Assembly: GCA_030145385.1 (NCBI GenBank)
Contig: JAQYVU010000006.1
Coordinates: 1 to 64,000, forward strand
Source: Desulfococcaceae bacterium
GTDB lineage: Bacteria; Desulfobacterota; Desulfobacteria; Desulfobacterales; Desulfosalsimonadaceae
DNA length: 64,000 bases
Reading direction: 5' to 3'
Both the position numbers and the translations under genes were made by a program. This document shows, one piece after another, positions 17,035-25,622 of this stretch (position 1 is the first letter of the stretch; every line of letters starts with the position of its first letter). The notes beneath the pieces were generated by a model that was not told where the DNA came from, made no database searches, and worked only from the letters and a program-made list of their open reading frames with translations.

Positions 17035-17781
17035 CTACGGGACCTCCCTTACCCCGGCAAACTCCGGTTCATGCAGCGGCAGCAGTATATCGGCCATTTC
17101 CCGGACCTTTAACATGATATCATAGGATTCATAGGCATTGACATGGGTGCCGGGCGGAATCACGTCCATTTCCATGGCGGTTATTTCGATGGGCGGATGA
17201 AAATTTTCCATGATCACGCAAAACCCGGTGATAACCGCTTTTCCCTTTTCCGTATCGATGATAACGGTCAGCCCGCCATCCGTATGGACCGGCGTATGCA
17301 TAACCCGGATGCCCGGAACAATTTCCCGGTCTTCGCTTACGATAACAATCTGCCCGTTGTCTTCGATGTCTTCGATATAATCTTCCATATACCGGAAATC
17401 CAGGGGATGGGGGTCGTGAATTCGATCCAGCTCTTTTTTATGCACATAAAATTTGGCGTTTACGCATTTATAATCATTTTCGCAGTGGTCGTTGTGAAGA
17501 TGGGTATGAATGACAATGTCAATATCTTCGGGCACCAGGCCCCACAAATCCAGCCCTTCTTCAAACGTATAAATTTTGCCGCCAATGGCTGTTTCCCGGT
17601 CCCCGGATTTGATGGGATTCATTTCGCCGGTATCCACCAGAATTTTTTTATCCCCGCCTTCAATATACCAGCAGTAAATGGGAATGGTGTATTTTTTGCC
17701 GTAATCATGCTGATACGTCATCATTCCCTTGTCAAAAATTTTAGTTCCCATGACAATCGGGTGTATTTTAAATTTGCTCAT
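17035..17781 (-). CDS. MBL-fold hydrolase of the N-acyl-homoserine-lactonase family
   Basis: The 248-residue protein has the metallo-beta-lactamase fold with HTHLHNDHCEND, the HxHxDH zinc motif followed by the spacing typical of AHL lactonases. KILVDTGEMNP and a downstream HTPVHTDGG give further metal ligands. Relatives open the lactone ring of acyl-homoserine-lactone signals. Many family members in anaerobes have untested substrates, so quorum quenching is only a possibility. It stands alone, with AAGGAAAA before the ATG. Confidence 0.8.
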   Translation of the reverse strand: MSKFKIHPIVMGTKIFDKGMMTYQHDYGKKYTIPIYCWYIEGGDKKILVDTGEMNPIKSGDRETAIGGKIYTFEEGLDLWGLVPEDIDIVIHTHLHNDHCENDYKCVNAKFYVHKKELDRIHDPHPLDFRYMEDYIEDIEDNGQIVIVSEDREIVPGIRVMHTPVHTDGGLTVIIDTEKGKAVITGFCVIMENFHPPIEITAMEMDVIPPGTHVNAYESYDIMLKVREMADILLPLHEPEFAGVREVP

Positions 17782-17915
17782 GACGTTTTCCTTGTCTTCA
17801 ATCTATTTTAAGGGGCGGGTTATCCCCGATAATTCTCATATCCACAATTATAAATCTTATTTAAAATTATTTTTCAAATATTTTCACCACATTTACCGCA
17901 CGGTCCCATCCGCTT

Positions 17916-18260
17916 TCAGCCGGTCAATTTTTCCGCGCATCCGACACACAGGTTTGTTTCCGGCAAGATCATCAGTCGCGCAAACGGGATGGGATTATCA
18001 CACTCTATGCAGATCCCGAAATCCTCATCATCAATTATTTTCAAGGCATGCTCCAGCTTTGACAATGTATGTTTAGTTTTTCTCAGCGCCTCTTCATTAA
18101 TACTCTTGCTGTTAATGGCCTCCATTCTGGAAATTCTGCCGATGGCATTATCCGGCGCAATCGGACGGGTCAATTCCGTATAGGATATAATATCTTTTTT
18201 TAAGATTTGAATCTTGCCGGTAATATGGTGCCGGAATTTTTCTTTTTGTTCATTTTCCAT
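17916..18260 (-). CDS. DksA/TraR-type C4 zinc-finger protein
   Basis: The 114-residue protein carries the C-terminal DksA/TraR zinc finger: CIEC, 17 residues, CVGC. The helical N-terminal part contains the EEALRKTKHTLSKLEHALKI segment typical of the coiled coil. Such proteins bind RNA polymerase through the secondary channel and modulate promoters, often together with ppGpp. The DxxDxA tip of true DksA is not evident, so it may be a variant regulator. The ATG at 18260 was preferred over a TTG two codons earlier. Confidence 0.82.
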   Translation of the reverse strand: MENEQKEKFRHHITGKIQILKKDIISYTELTRPIAPDNAIGRISRMEAINSKSINEEALRKTKHTLSKLEHALKIIDDEDFGICIECDNPIPFARLMILPETNLCVGCAEKLTG

Positions 18261-18287
18261 TATCAATACAATCTTTCATATTATTTT

Positions 18288-19118
18288 TTATGACAATTTT
18301 GCACCGCAGCACCGGCAGAACTCGGCATCAGCAGCATGGCTTCTGATATTGCATCCCGGGCATTCCCGGACAGATGCTTCATTTTGGGTCGTCTGGGAAA
18401 GCTCGACTGTGACAATACCTGTCGGCACCGCAATAATACCATACCCCATGATCATCAGAAAAGAGGCAAGAGCCTTTCCCAATGGTGTTTGAGGGGATAA
18501 ATCCCCATAGCCGACGGTGGTCAGCGTTACGATGGCCCAGTATATGCTTGTGGGGATATCGACAAACCCGTTCTTTTCCCCTTCAACCACATACATGACC
18601 GACCCGATGATAACGGCAATCGCCAGAACCGCTGAAATAAATACACCGATTTTCCGACCGCTTGCCCGCAGGGCGCTCATAATAATTCGGGCTTCCCGGG
18701 TATAATGGGTCAGTTTAAAAACCCTGAAAACCCGCAAAAGACGCAATGTCCGGATTGCCAGCAGGGACTGGCTGCCGGGAACCAGAATACTCAGGTAAGT
18801 TGGCAAAATGGCCAGCAGGTCCACCAGTCCGAAAAAACTGCTGGCATAACCGAGAGGTCGCTTTACGCTAATCAGGCGAAGAACATATTCAATAGTGAAC
18901 ATAATGGTAAAAAACCATTCAATTCCGTAAAGAATCCCTCCATAAACGTTGCGAATACTGTGAACACTCTCCAGTATAACGATAACAATGCTGAAAAGGA
19001 TGCTCCAGATCAGGAGCACGTCAAATGCTTTGCCGGCCGGCGTGTCTGTTCCAAATATTATTTCAGACAGGCGGCTGCGCCAGTTTTTATGTAACTGTCC
19101 CCTTGAAGGAGAATCCAT
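18288..19118 (-). CDS. Voltage-gated K+ channel-like ion channel with C-terminal zinc ribbon
   Basis: The 276-residue membrane protein has six membrane segments. An S4-like helix, RTLRLLRVFRVFKL, carries regularly spaced arginines as voltage sensor. The selectivity filter is TLTTVGYGDLSP (TVGYGD), specific for K+. The C-terminus ends in a small zinc ribbon: CPGC followed by CRCCG. That cytoplasmic ribbon is uncommon in this channel class and could sense metal or redox state. It sits just upstream of the DksA-like gene on the same strand with a 27-base gap. Confidence 0.88.
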   Translation of the reverse strand: MDSPSRGQLHKNWRSRLSEIIFGTDTPAGKAFDVLLIWSILFSIVIVILESVHSIRNVYGGILYGIEWFFTIMFTIEYVLRLISVKRPLGYASSFFGLVDLLAILPTYLSILVPGSQSLLAIRTLRLLRVFRVFKLTHYTREARIIMSALRASGRKIGVFISAVLAIAVIIGSVMYVVEGEKNGFVDIPTSIYWAIVTLTTVGYGDLSPQTPLGKALASFLMIMGYGIIAVPTGIVTVELSQTTQNEASVRECPGCNIRSHAADAEFCRCCGAKLS

Positions 19119-19248
19119 GAATCTCCGTCCTCAATGTGTTTTGTTCGCTGCCCTGATTTAAATATTCGATAAGTTGCAATATATTATAACAGAACCCGTG
19201 AGAATGCAAAGTTTAGATAAGTTTTTGAAATCTTATTTTACAACAAAC

Positions 19249-19310
19249 CCCGGGGTTTTGGAAACAAACCGGAGGTTTTGGAAATATGCCGGAGGCTTTG
19301 GAGATTTACT
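19249..19310. repeat. Short degenerate tandem repeat, about 20-bp unit
   Basis: Three head-to-tail copies of a unit like CCGGAGGTTTTGGAAAT lie between the K+ channel and cspA genes. The units differ at a few positions, and a partial fourth (CCGGAAGGTTTTGAAG) occurs near 19334. No coding frame or protein site is obvious. Confidence 0.55.
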
Positions 19311-19362
19311 AAAGATGAGTTAAAAATGGTAACCGGAAGGTTTTGAAGCTCTTTAAAAGCAT

Positions 19363-19396
19363 AAAAAAAGGCACCCCTTTGTCCACACGGGGTGCC
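19363..19396 (-). terminator. Rho-independent terminator of the cspA-like gene
   Basis: On the minus strand GGCACCCC pairs with GGGGTGCC (19370-19377 with 19389-19396) and is followed by seven T residues (19363-19369). It lies 27 bases after the stop of the cold-shock gene. Confidence 0.9.
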
Positions 19397-19423
19397 TCTT
19401 GCTATACCTGAATTACTGTATAT

Positions 19424-19624
19424 TTAAACAACAGTTACATTAACTGCCGAAGGCCCTTTCTGGCCATCCTCAACGGTAAAAGTCACTTTATCACCATCAT
19501 TAAGCGTTTTGAAACCGGTTGTGTTGATACCTGAAAAATGAACAAATACATCTGTTCCATCCTCACTCTCAATAAAACCAAAACCTTTTTTTTCATTAAA
19601 CCACTTTACAGTACCATTCGCCAC
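19424..19624 (-). CDS. cspA: Cold-shock protein, CspA family
   Basis: The 66-residue single-domain protein binds single-stranded RNA and DNA as an RNA chaperone. It has the RNP1 motif KGFGFIES and RNP2 motif VFVHFSGI. The start is GTG at 19624, supported by AAAGGAGGG upstream. It is nearly identical in layout to the cold-shock gene at 60470. Both share a conserved structured leader, which suggests common post-transcriptional control. Confidence 0.95.
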   Translation of the reverse strand: MANGTVKWFNEKKGFGFIESEDGTDVFVHFSGINTTGFKTLNDGDKVTFTVEDGQKGPSAVNVTVV

Positions 19625-19735
19625 GATAACACCCTCCTTTAATATAATTCTCTTTGTTCCAAACTTTCGGGTGCCACTATAAAAATGGTGCTGACCCGGA
19701 AAGCAACAGGCTCAATTGATTGCAAGCCTGTTAAA
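19625..19735 (-). promoter_or_regulatory. Structured 5' leader of cspA-like gene (shared with csp at 60470)
   Basis: Upstream of the GTG the minus strand reads, in order: a hairpin ACAGGCT/AGCCTGT, then ACCATT-N-AGTGG, CCCGAAAGT, GGA, AAAGAG and the ribosome-binding site. The same blocks, in the same order and spacing, precede the other cold-shock gene (60361-60469). The rest of each leader differs. This is likely an mRNA element acting on stability or translation in the cold. Confidence 0.6.
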
Positions 19736-19739
19736 ATTC

Positions 19740-20105
19740 ACCGCATAATAGCCGATATTTTTTAAAAGTCAAGTGATTAATCTTTTATTAAAAAAACAAT
19801 ATATATTTAAAAATCAAATAGTCATCCGGTTTTGGGCTGTTAAACCCGCGATATCGGTCATCCCCGACACCAAAAACACTCACTCCCTATACCTCAGACA
19901 AATAAACGGCTCCGGAATTCAGCGGACAAACTGACGGATTCAGCCAGTTGACCATCTTAATAGCCGTTTTTATGATGATTGTGAATTTTCCCGGCTTTTG
20001 AGTGAATACATTCTGCCGGAAAGTTATTCTCAAAATGAAAACGTATCCCCCAAGACCCCTCATCAGCAGCTATTTATAGATGTGATTATTTTGAGTTGAT
20101 TTCAG
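19740..20105. other. Spacer without recognisable gene
   Basis: This region is AT-rich. It contains one long dyad, AAACGGCT near 19906 with AGCCGTTTTT near 19967, enclosing a smaller stem AACTG/CAGTT. It may be a weak terminator for the minus-strand gene at 20106. Nothing else is seen. Confidence 0.35.
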
Positions 20106-20450
20106 TTACATCTCATTGTCATCGGTAAAATACTTGTATGCATATTCCGCGCACTTGCCACAGATAGAACCACTTGCGCCCAGCAGCAACCCGGCATTTT
20201 CTTCAGCAACCCCGCAAAGAAAACAAGGTGCGGCCTCCCCTTTTCCCTGAACAGAATTTGCCTGACTACCGAATTCATGCGCAATCGTCAGCGAAATCCC
20301 TTTGATTATATTCACAAATTTATCAACACCAATCTGATCGCCTTTTCGCCGGCCTTCATTTAATCCGGAAAGCGCGATGTTTAATGCGGCATGGTAGTTG
20401 CCGATCTTCAGGAACTTTTGAATCTTATCCGTATATGACTCAATATCCAT
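20106..20450 (-). CDS. Small protein with ClpX-type C4 zinc finger
   Basis: The 114-residue protein has an N-terminal helical half (YTDKIQKFLKIGNYHAALNIAL, TPR-like) and a C-terminal zinc finger CFLC, 17 residues, CGKC. That spacing matches the dimerising zinc-binding domain at the N-terminus of ClpX. No AAA+ part is attached. It could serve as an adaptor or nucleic-acid binder; the role is unknown. Confidence 0.6.
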   Translation of the reverse strand: MDIESYTDKIQKFLKIGNYHAALNIALSGLNEGRRKGDQIGVDKFVNIIKGISLTIAHEFGSQANSVQGKGEAAPCFLCGVAEENAGLLLGASGSICGKCAEYAYKYFTDDNEM

Positions 20451-20494
20451 TTTTAATAACCTGCACGCTGAAAACGATTAAAATTTAAATTTGA

Positions 20495-20640
20495 TGGCGT
20501 CGTAAAAAGTCCCATCTACTGCGTTGTAGCAATTTTTCAGCCACTCAAGATACTACATATATGATTTCTTGTCTGAAAAATCACTACGCCTTGTATATGA
20601 AACTTTTATCTTAGCCATCTGGATACTTTTTACGAGACTG
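20495..20640. repeat. Intergenic inverted-repeat element, family A copy 1
   Basis: Perfect end arms CGTAAAAAGT (20501-20510) and ACTTTTTACG (20625-20634) enclose inner arms TTTTTCAG / CTGAAAAA and a central ATAC-N5 dyad. Near-identical words occur at 31.5, 33.2 and 61.5 kb. It separates two minus-strand genes. Confidence 0.75.
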
Positions 20641-20718
20641 TCAGATTAAATATTGCAAAAATCCGCGAATATGATTGTTCGATTTTACAAGACAGCGTTA
20701 TAAAAATCAAATTAAGAA

Positions 20719-21378
20719 TCAATCATCAGGATGCCCCATCAGCAGACGATTTTTAGGTGTGATATCCTCAGGGATTGTCCGGGTCATGACTGTGTATCCG
20801 GCGGACCGGAGTGTTGCCGCCCGGGTCACATCAATAGCCAGCGCCCCGTCGATCCAGCCTTCCAGGCCATTGGTGTCAGATGATTCAATATTGTGACAGC
20901 ATGGCAGCACCGCCACTCGGGCACCTGCTTTCACCGCCAGGGAAATGACCTGATCCGTCAACATGCCGCAAGCGTGTACGGACATCACCAGATCATCCGG
21001 CAGGATATCAATGTCGTCGATGTCTGTTTCAATATATTGAATACGGCCGGCAAGCCGTGGCCATGCGTCTACGATTGACATTGACAGGCGGCCGGCGTTT
21101 TTTGGGATACGTGAATCCGCTACAATCGCTTCAGGCGATGTATCATCCAGCAACAGCATGATATGGGCCAGCAGGCCGTGGCCGCCGGCAAGATCCATGA
21201 TGCGGCCGCCCCGATATTTCCGGCGCACCCGCCGGGCCGTTTCCCAGGATTCATACAGCTCTTTTCCGGGAAGCGTCCCGGCCCGGCAGACCGCGCGGGC
21301 AATTTTTTCAAACAGAGTATTGCCGGGAAATGCTGACAGCTGCTTTTCCGTCAAACGGCTTTTGGTTGATTTTTCCAT
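20719..21378 (-). CDS. SAM-dependent methyltransferase (Methyltransf_32-like)
   Basis: The 219-residue protein has a class I methyltransferase core: IMDLAGGHGLLAHIML is the SAM-binding motif I, followed by AIVADSRIP. The later SVHACGMLTDQVISLA and AVLPCCH are typical of a subgroup whose eukaryotic members include METTL25/GSTCD-like proteins. The substrate is unknown. It stands alone. Confidence 0.75.
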   Translation of the reverse strand: MEKSTKSRLTEKQLSAFPGNTLFEKIARAVCRAGTLPGKELYESWETARRVRRKYRGGRIMDLAGGHGLLAHIMLLLDDTSPEAIVADSRIPKNAGRLSMSIVDAWPRLAGRIQYIETDIDDIDILPDDLVMSVHACGMLTDQVISLAVKAGARVAVLPCCHNIESSDTNGLEGWIDGALAIDVTRAATLRSAGYTVMTRTIPEDITPKNRLLMGHPDD

Positions 21379-21667
21379 ATTCTTTTTTCTGATTTAAAAT
21401 ATATAACAAATAACTGAACTTATAATATAAGCAGCAACACCAACCAGTAAATTAACTCAAAAATCCATTCATTAAATAAAATATTTCTTTCAACTGAAAC
21501 AGATTATGATTAAGAGTAAATTTTACATTTGATCACGCTCATTGACAGCATTGTCTTTTGAAAGTGTAACAAATTGAAAAAATTAAGAATAAACAATTAA
21601 AATATTTCAAGCGCTCAATTAAGATAATAAACATAACCCTATCACTTGTTTGAAGAAATAAAAAGAC

Positions 21668-22846
21668 ATGGAAGTTAAACGCAAAAAAGGCAAGCCCCTG
21701 ATCACGGACTATGAATATCTTAAAGATTTCAAGTACTTTGCCCAGATAGATGAAAGTATCAAAGACATCGGAGAAAAAGAACTCGTCGAACTCGGGGCAA
21801 AAGATGTAAAACCGGGTTACCGCGGGATATACTTTACAGCTGACAAGGAAACGCTGTACCGGATAAATTATACATCACGCCTGATCTCCAGAGTCCTCGC
21901 ACCGATAATATCATTTGACTGCCCGGACACCAAAATCCTCTACCAGATCGCAAAACAGATCCGGTGGAGCGACTTTTTCTCAAAAAACAAAACATTCGCG
22001 GTCTCCGGCAATGTGGCCAACAGCAAAATTACCCATTCACAATACGCGTCATTGTGCTTAAAAGACGCAGTAGTGGATTCCTTGCTGTACAAGGCCGGTT
22101 TAAGGCCCAACGTTTCAAAAGAAGATCCGGACATCCTGTTAAACCTCTATATCAACAATGACCGGGCCCTGATCAGCATAGACACCTCCGGCGGGCCTCT
22201 TCACAAACGCGGCTACCGGGAGGAAACCGTATCCGCCCCGATGCAGGAAACGGTTGCTGCGGCCATCATCCGGCTGACCCAGTGGAATGGATCCGTCCCG
22301 ATATATGATCCCATGTGCGGTTCCGGAACACTTTTGTGTGAGGCACTAATGCATTTCTGCCGGATTCCGGCCGGCATTTTCAGAAAAAAATTCGGATTTG
22401 AAATTCTTCCTGATTTTGACGCTGCAATATGGAAACAGATCAAAAAAGAAGCGGATAATAATATCCGCGAACTGCCCGAAGGGCTGATTGCCGGCAGCGA
22501 CATTTCCGAGCAGGCGGTTTATATTTCAAAAACAAACCTGCTGGGACTTCATTTTGGGCCAAACGTGCGCATTACACAGTCGGATTTTTCCTTGCTGCCT
22601 CCCATCGAAAACCAGGTTATCGTTGCAAATCCGCCGTACGGCATCCGGATGGGAAAAAACCGAGACCTTAACGCGTTTCATAAAAATCTCGGAGATTTCC
22701 TCAAACAAAAATGCAAACAATCCAACGCATTTATCTATTTAGGCGACCGGACGTACGTTAAAAAAATGGGGCTCAAAGCGTCATGGAAAAAACCGATCCT
22801 GGCCGGGGGGCTGGATGGGCGGCTGGTCAAGTATGAAATGTATTAG
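21668..22846 (+). CDS. THUMP-domain 23S rRNA guanine-N2 methyltransferase (RlmL-N-terminal-like)
   Basis: The 392-residue protein has an N-terminal THUMP RNA-binding domain (about 40-170) and a C-terminal Rossmann methyltransferase. DPMCGSGTLLCEA is motif I and VANPPYGIRMG is the catalytic NPPY motif of N2-guanine methyltransferases. The length fits single-activity relatives of the RlmL N-terminal half (m2G2445) rather than the E. coli fusion. The probable target is 23S rRNA, with tRNA an alternative (Trm14-like). Confidence 0.88.
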   Translation: MEVKRKKGKPLITDYEYLKDFKYFAQIDESIKDIGEKELVELGAKDVKPGYRGIYFTADKETLYRINYTSRLISRVLAPIISFDCPDTKILYQIAKQIRWSDFFSKNKTFAVSGNVANSKITHSQYASLCLKDAVVDSLLYKAGLRPNVSKEDPDILLNLYINNDRALISIDTSGGPLHKRGYREETVSAPMQETVAAAIIRLTQWNGSVPIYDPMCGSGTLLCEALMHFCRIPAGIFRKKFGFEILPDFDAAIWKQIKKEADNNIRELPEGLIAGSDISEQAVYISKTNLLGLHFGPNVRITQSDFSLLPPIENQVIVANPPYGIRMGKNRDLNAFHKNLGDFLKQKCKQSNAFIYLGDRTYVKKMGLKASWKKPILAGGLDGRLVKYEMY

Positions 22847-23097
22847 AGACGAACACTGGAGTGCCGAATTGCTATTACATTGTGCATTAATGTTCGAAAA
22901 TCAGCGGTGAGCTTTTTTCTATATTGTTGGAATTTAAATATCTTAGGGATTGAGGCATCCGTTAGGTTTTTTTCAGTTTCTTTGTTGCCGTTCAGCTTGA
23001 CATTTCGAACTGTTACAATTTATTGTAATAAATATTTCACCTTACATCCGTCCTGTATTTGTCTCACAATAAGTTAATCCCGCTACACTGAATATAC
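22847..23097. other. Spacer with a small dyad
   Basis: No gene is seen. TTACAAT-TT-ATTGTAA (23013-23028) is a two-fold dyad 10 bases after a TTGACA hexamer (22997-23002). This could be a promoter with an operator for the hydrolase gene at 23322, although an inverted-repeat element lies between them. Confidence 0.3.
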
Positions 23098-23206
23098 GTA
23101 AGCGTTCACAGGGCACCGCATCTGCTTTGTTCCCGGGCACTTCAAGTACGACAAGTACGTCTTCGTACCCGGCGCCTCGCATCTGCAGCACCCTGTAAAC
23201 GCTTAC
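23098..23206. repeat. Intergenic inverted-repeat element (type D)
   Basis: Ends GTAAGCGTT (23098-23106) and AACGCTTAC (23198-23206) are exact complements. Inside them ACAGGG pairs with CCCTGT, and GCATCTGC occurs near both ends. The centre is a dyad GTACGA...TCGTAC. One copy is present in the window. Confidence 0.6.
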
Positions 23207-23321
23207 AGGCCAATGGTTTGCGAAAAATTAAAACATTTGACCCCGTGAACGGGTACGAATATACCTTTTTCAGATGGGACATAATTTTGGAATGATTCAC
23301 TGAAAACGGAAACTTCCAAAA

Positions 23322-24242
23322 ATGAAGAAACAGAGATTAAATCAGAAAGGCAATCCAGGCAGCGATATAATTCAAACCCCGAAGGGTGGTATCGAGTACT
23401 CTGCTTCCGGCAAAGAGACTCATCATCTTATCGGCATTCATGGGGGGCCGGGGGGATATGACCAGATACATGCCGTTTATCCTGACATGTACAATAAAGG
23501 ATTCAGGATCCTTGCCTGGTCACGACCGGGTTATCTTCGCACTCCTCTAACTGTCGGAGAAACGTTTCGGGGACAGGCTGATGCGCTCGCGATGCTGATG
23601 GATGCGCTTGAAATTGAGACGGCGGCTGTTCTTGCTCTTTCAGCCGGAGGACCTGTGGCTCTGGAATTTGCACTCCGCCACCCGGATCGTATTTGGGCGC
23701 TTATTTTAGGAAGTGCCGTCAGTCGAAGGTATGCGATTAACCCACACAATGTGGAACAGCAGATCATGTTTTCCAGACTGATGTTCAACAATCCGGTAAT
23801 CTGGATTACCAATTTGTTAGCAAAGCATAAATCAAGTTATGTATTCAAATCGTTGATTAAAACTGAAAGTTCGCTGAGTCAAAAAGAAGTCGAGGCGCTT
23901 TTGCTCAACATCATGGACAACCCTAAAAAGGTAGAAATCTTAAGAGGACTGCTCAAATCAATGAGTCCCGCGAGTCTGAGGAAGCCCGGACTTGATAATG
24001 ACTTAAAACAACTTGAACATCCAATAGACCTGCCGTTGGATCGGATTACCACGCCGACATTGATCATCCACGGTACTCATGATTTTGATGTGTCTTTTTA
24101 CCACGCATGGTATGCCGCGAAATCCATACCCAACGCGGAATTGTTCCCGGTAGAGGAGGGGTTTCATATCATACCGTTATGTGATCAGGATGAAGAAGTG
24201 ACGGCAAAAAGGCTGGCATTTCTCCGAACATATGCGCCGTAA
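23322..24242 (+). CDS. Alpha/beta hydrolase
   Basis: The 306-residue protein has the alpha/beta-hydrolase fold. GIHGGPGGYDQ forms the oxyanion-hole HGGPG motif common in proline-iminopeptidase-like enzymes, ALSAGGP is the nucleophile elbow (with Ala in place of the first Gly), HGTHDFDV holds the acid, and GFHIIPL the catalytic His. The substrate is not known. It stands alone downstream of a repeat element. Confidence 0.82.
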   Translation: MKKQRLNQKGNPGSDIIQTPKGGIEYSASGKETHHLIGIHGGPGGYDQIHAVYPDMYNKGFRILAWSRPGYLRTPLTVGETFRGQADALAMLMDALEIETAAVLALSAGGPVALEFALRHPDRIWALILGSAVSRRYAINPHNVEQQIMFSRLMFNNPVIWITNLLAKHKSSYVFKSLIKTESSLSQKEVEALLLNIMDNPKKVEILRGLLKSMSPASLRKPGLDNDLKQLEHPIDLPLDRITTPTLIIHGTHDFDVSFYHAWYAAKSIPNAELFPVEEGFHIIPLCDQDEEVTAKRLAFLRTYAP

Positions 24243-24313
24243 GACATATTCAGCTTTTATTCTTAGGGACGTGAAAAAAATAATTGCCGTTGATCACCCG
24301 CCGGCGGGATGTG

Positions 24314-25036
24314 CTATTGATCCAGCTGACGGGTATAATCAATTCCCGTCCACGGGGTGGTCGTGACAAGGGCCTTTGTGTTCCGGTATTTCTTTTTCTT
24401 CACTATCGTTCTCAACCCTGCGATGGTATACACGCCCATGTCCTTTGAAAAGAGATTCACCAAAAATGCCGGGAGGTTTCCCCCGGGATCCGCCAGCACC
24501 TGGTAGTGCACCTGCGACTTCGATTCCCCGACAGGAGTCACGATCATGATGTACCGCAAAAGCGGCATCCTCACCAATCCGGACGGGGCATGGGGGAAGT
24601 CCGCCGTCATCTCGCGCGCCCGCACATAGAGAGTCCCCGTCTTTGAATCCACCATGTTTACCGACTTTACCACCACGTACCGGTCATCGACGGGCCAGGG
24701 CATGCTGGTTCTGTTGTAGACATAACCGATATCGTCCGTCGCAGTGAGTCCCGGGAGGTTTACTTCTGCGGCCTCGGCACATTTGTACATATACTGGGTC
24801 TCGGCCTCTACGTCACGGATAACCGCCTCGATAACTGCGACCGGCGCCCCTACCATCCCCACGGCTTTAACTTCCTCCACCCCGGTGAGCGAGGTCATGC
24901 GTGTATAGCCCACAATGCCATCTTTGCCGCTCACTTCTTCCCATTCACTCACGCGGATCTCCGCAACGGCTGTCAACGCAACCGCGACCACCCCCGCCAT
25001 AAATAATGTCGTAAAAAACCAACTTTTCATGGACAT
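24314..25036 (-). CDS. Secreted START-domain lipid-binding protein
   Basis: The 240-residue protein starts with a signal peptide (MSMKSWFFTTLFMAGVVAVA, cleavage near AVAEI). The rest matches bacterial START domains: EEVSGKDGIVGYTR, AVIRDVEAETQYMY, YVYNRTSMPWPVDDRYVVV and SQVHYQVLADPGG. Such domains bind a lipid in a closed pocket. The start at 25036 was preferred because it puts the signal peptide first and has CGGAAAG upstream; an ATG at 25081 would overlap the preceding gene. It is the last gene of a minus-strand run. Confidence 0.78.
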   Translation of the reverse strand: MSMKSWFFTTLFMAGVVAVALTAVAEIRVSEWEEVSGKDGIVGYTRMTSLTGVEEVKAVGMVGAPVAVIEAVIRDVEAETQYMYKCAEAAEVNLPGLTATDDIGYVYNRTSMPWPVDDRYVVVKSVNMVDSKTGTLYVRAREMTADFPHAPSGLVRMPLLRYIMIVTPVGESKSQVHYQVLADPGGNLPAFLVNLFSKDMGVYTIAGLRTIVKKKKYRNTKALVTTTPWTGIDYTRQLDQ

Positions 25037-25073
25037 ATTCGCCACTTTCCGTAACAGACACTCTTCCAATTGC

Positions 25074-25622
25074 TTATCCAAGAGACGCCAGTTCCGCCTT
25101 TGCCTGTTTCAGGAAGCCGTCAGCTTCACACTCCTCAAAGAGACGGATGGATTCAGTGATGTGTTTTTTGGCTTGTGCCTTTCTACCCTTTCTTTTATAA
25201 AGACGTCCCAGGTCGAGCGATGCACGACCCACCCAACCCGGTGAACCGATTTCAGTCCATTGGCGAATGGCCGATTGAAAACAGGCTTCCGCTTTTCTTG
25301 CTGCAAAGGGGATATTTTTTATTAAAAATCCAATATTTTTTGCCACTATTGAAAACGTAACATTCTGTCCGCCGCCGGCAAGCTGGGCATATATTTTACC
25401 GAAATTGTAATCACTGAAAGCAATTGTAAATTTTCTTTGGCTTCTTATCCACTCGCTTCTCGCTTCTCCCATCAGTGCCAGGCCTTGACCCAGCTGTCCC
25501 TTTAATACCAAAATAGGACCAAGCAATGCGCGGCCTGCTGTGCCGGTCGGTTTGGAACCAAATTGTTCATCAAAGGATATGACATCCTTCAACACTTTTT
25601 CTGCTTCCCGTACCTGTAACGT
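25074..25622 (-). pseudogene. C-terminal part of the AAA/TPR protein, cut off by an in-frame TAG
   Basis: This stretch continues the frame of the gene at 25623-27860 directly after its TAG (25623-25625) and encodes about 182 more residues. The sequence reads on as the same helical-repeat domain (EAEKVLKDVISFDEQFG, GPILVLKGQLGQGLALMGEA, LDLGRLYKRKGRKAQAKKHI), as expected if both parts were once one protein. A GTG at 25595 could restart translation, but no clear ribosome-binding site is seen. A CAG-to-TAG change, a sequencing error or suppression would each explain it. Confidence 0.75.

Noticed and set aside
17143-17811. 222-codon plus-strand frame opposite the AHL-lactonase-like gene
   Set aside because: It mirrors the codon pattern of the minus-strand gene, which has clear MBL motifs; rich in Phe/Ile/His as expected for a shadow frame.
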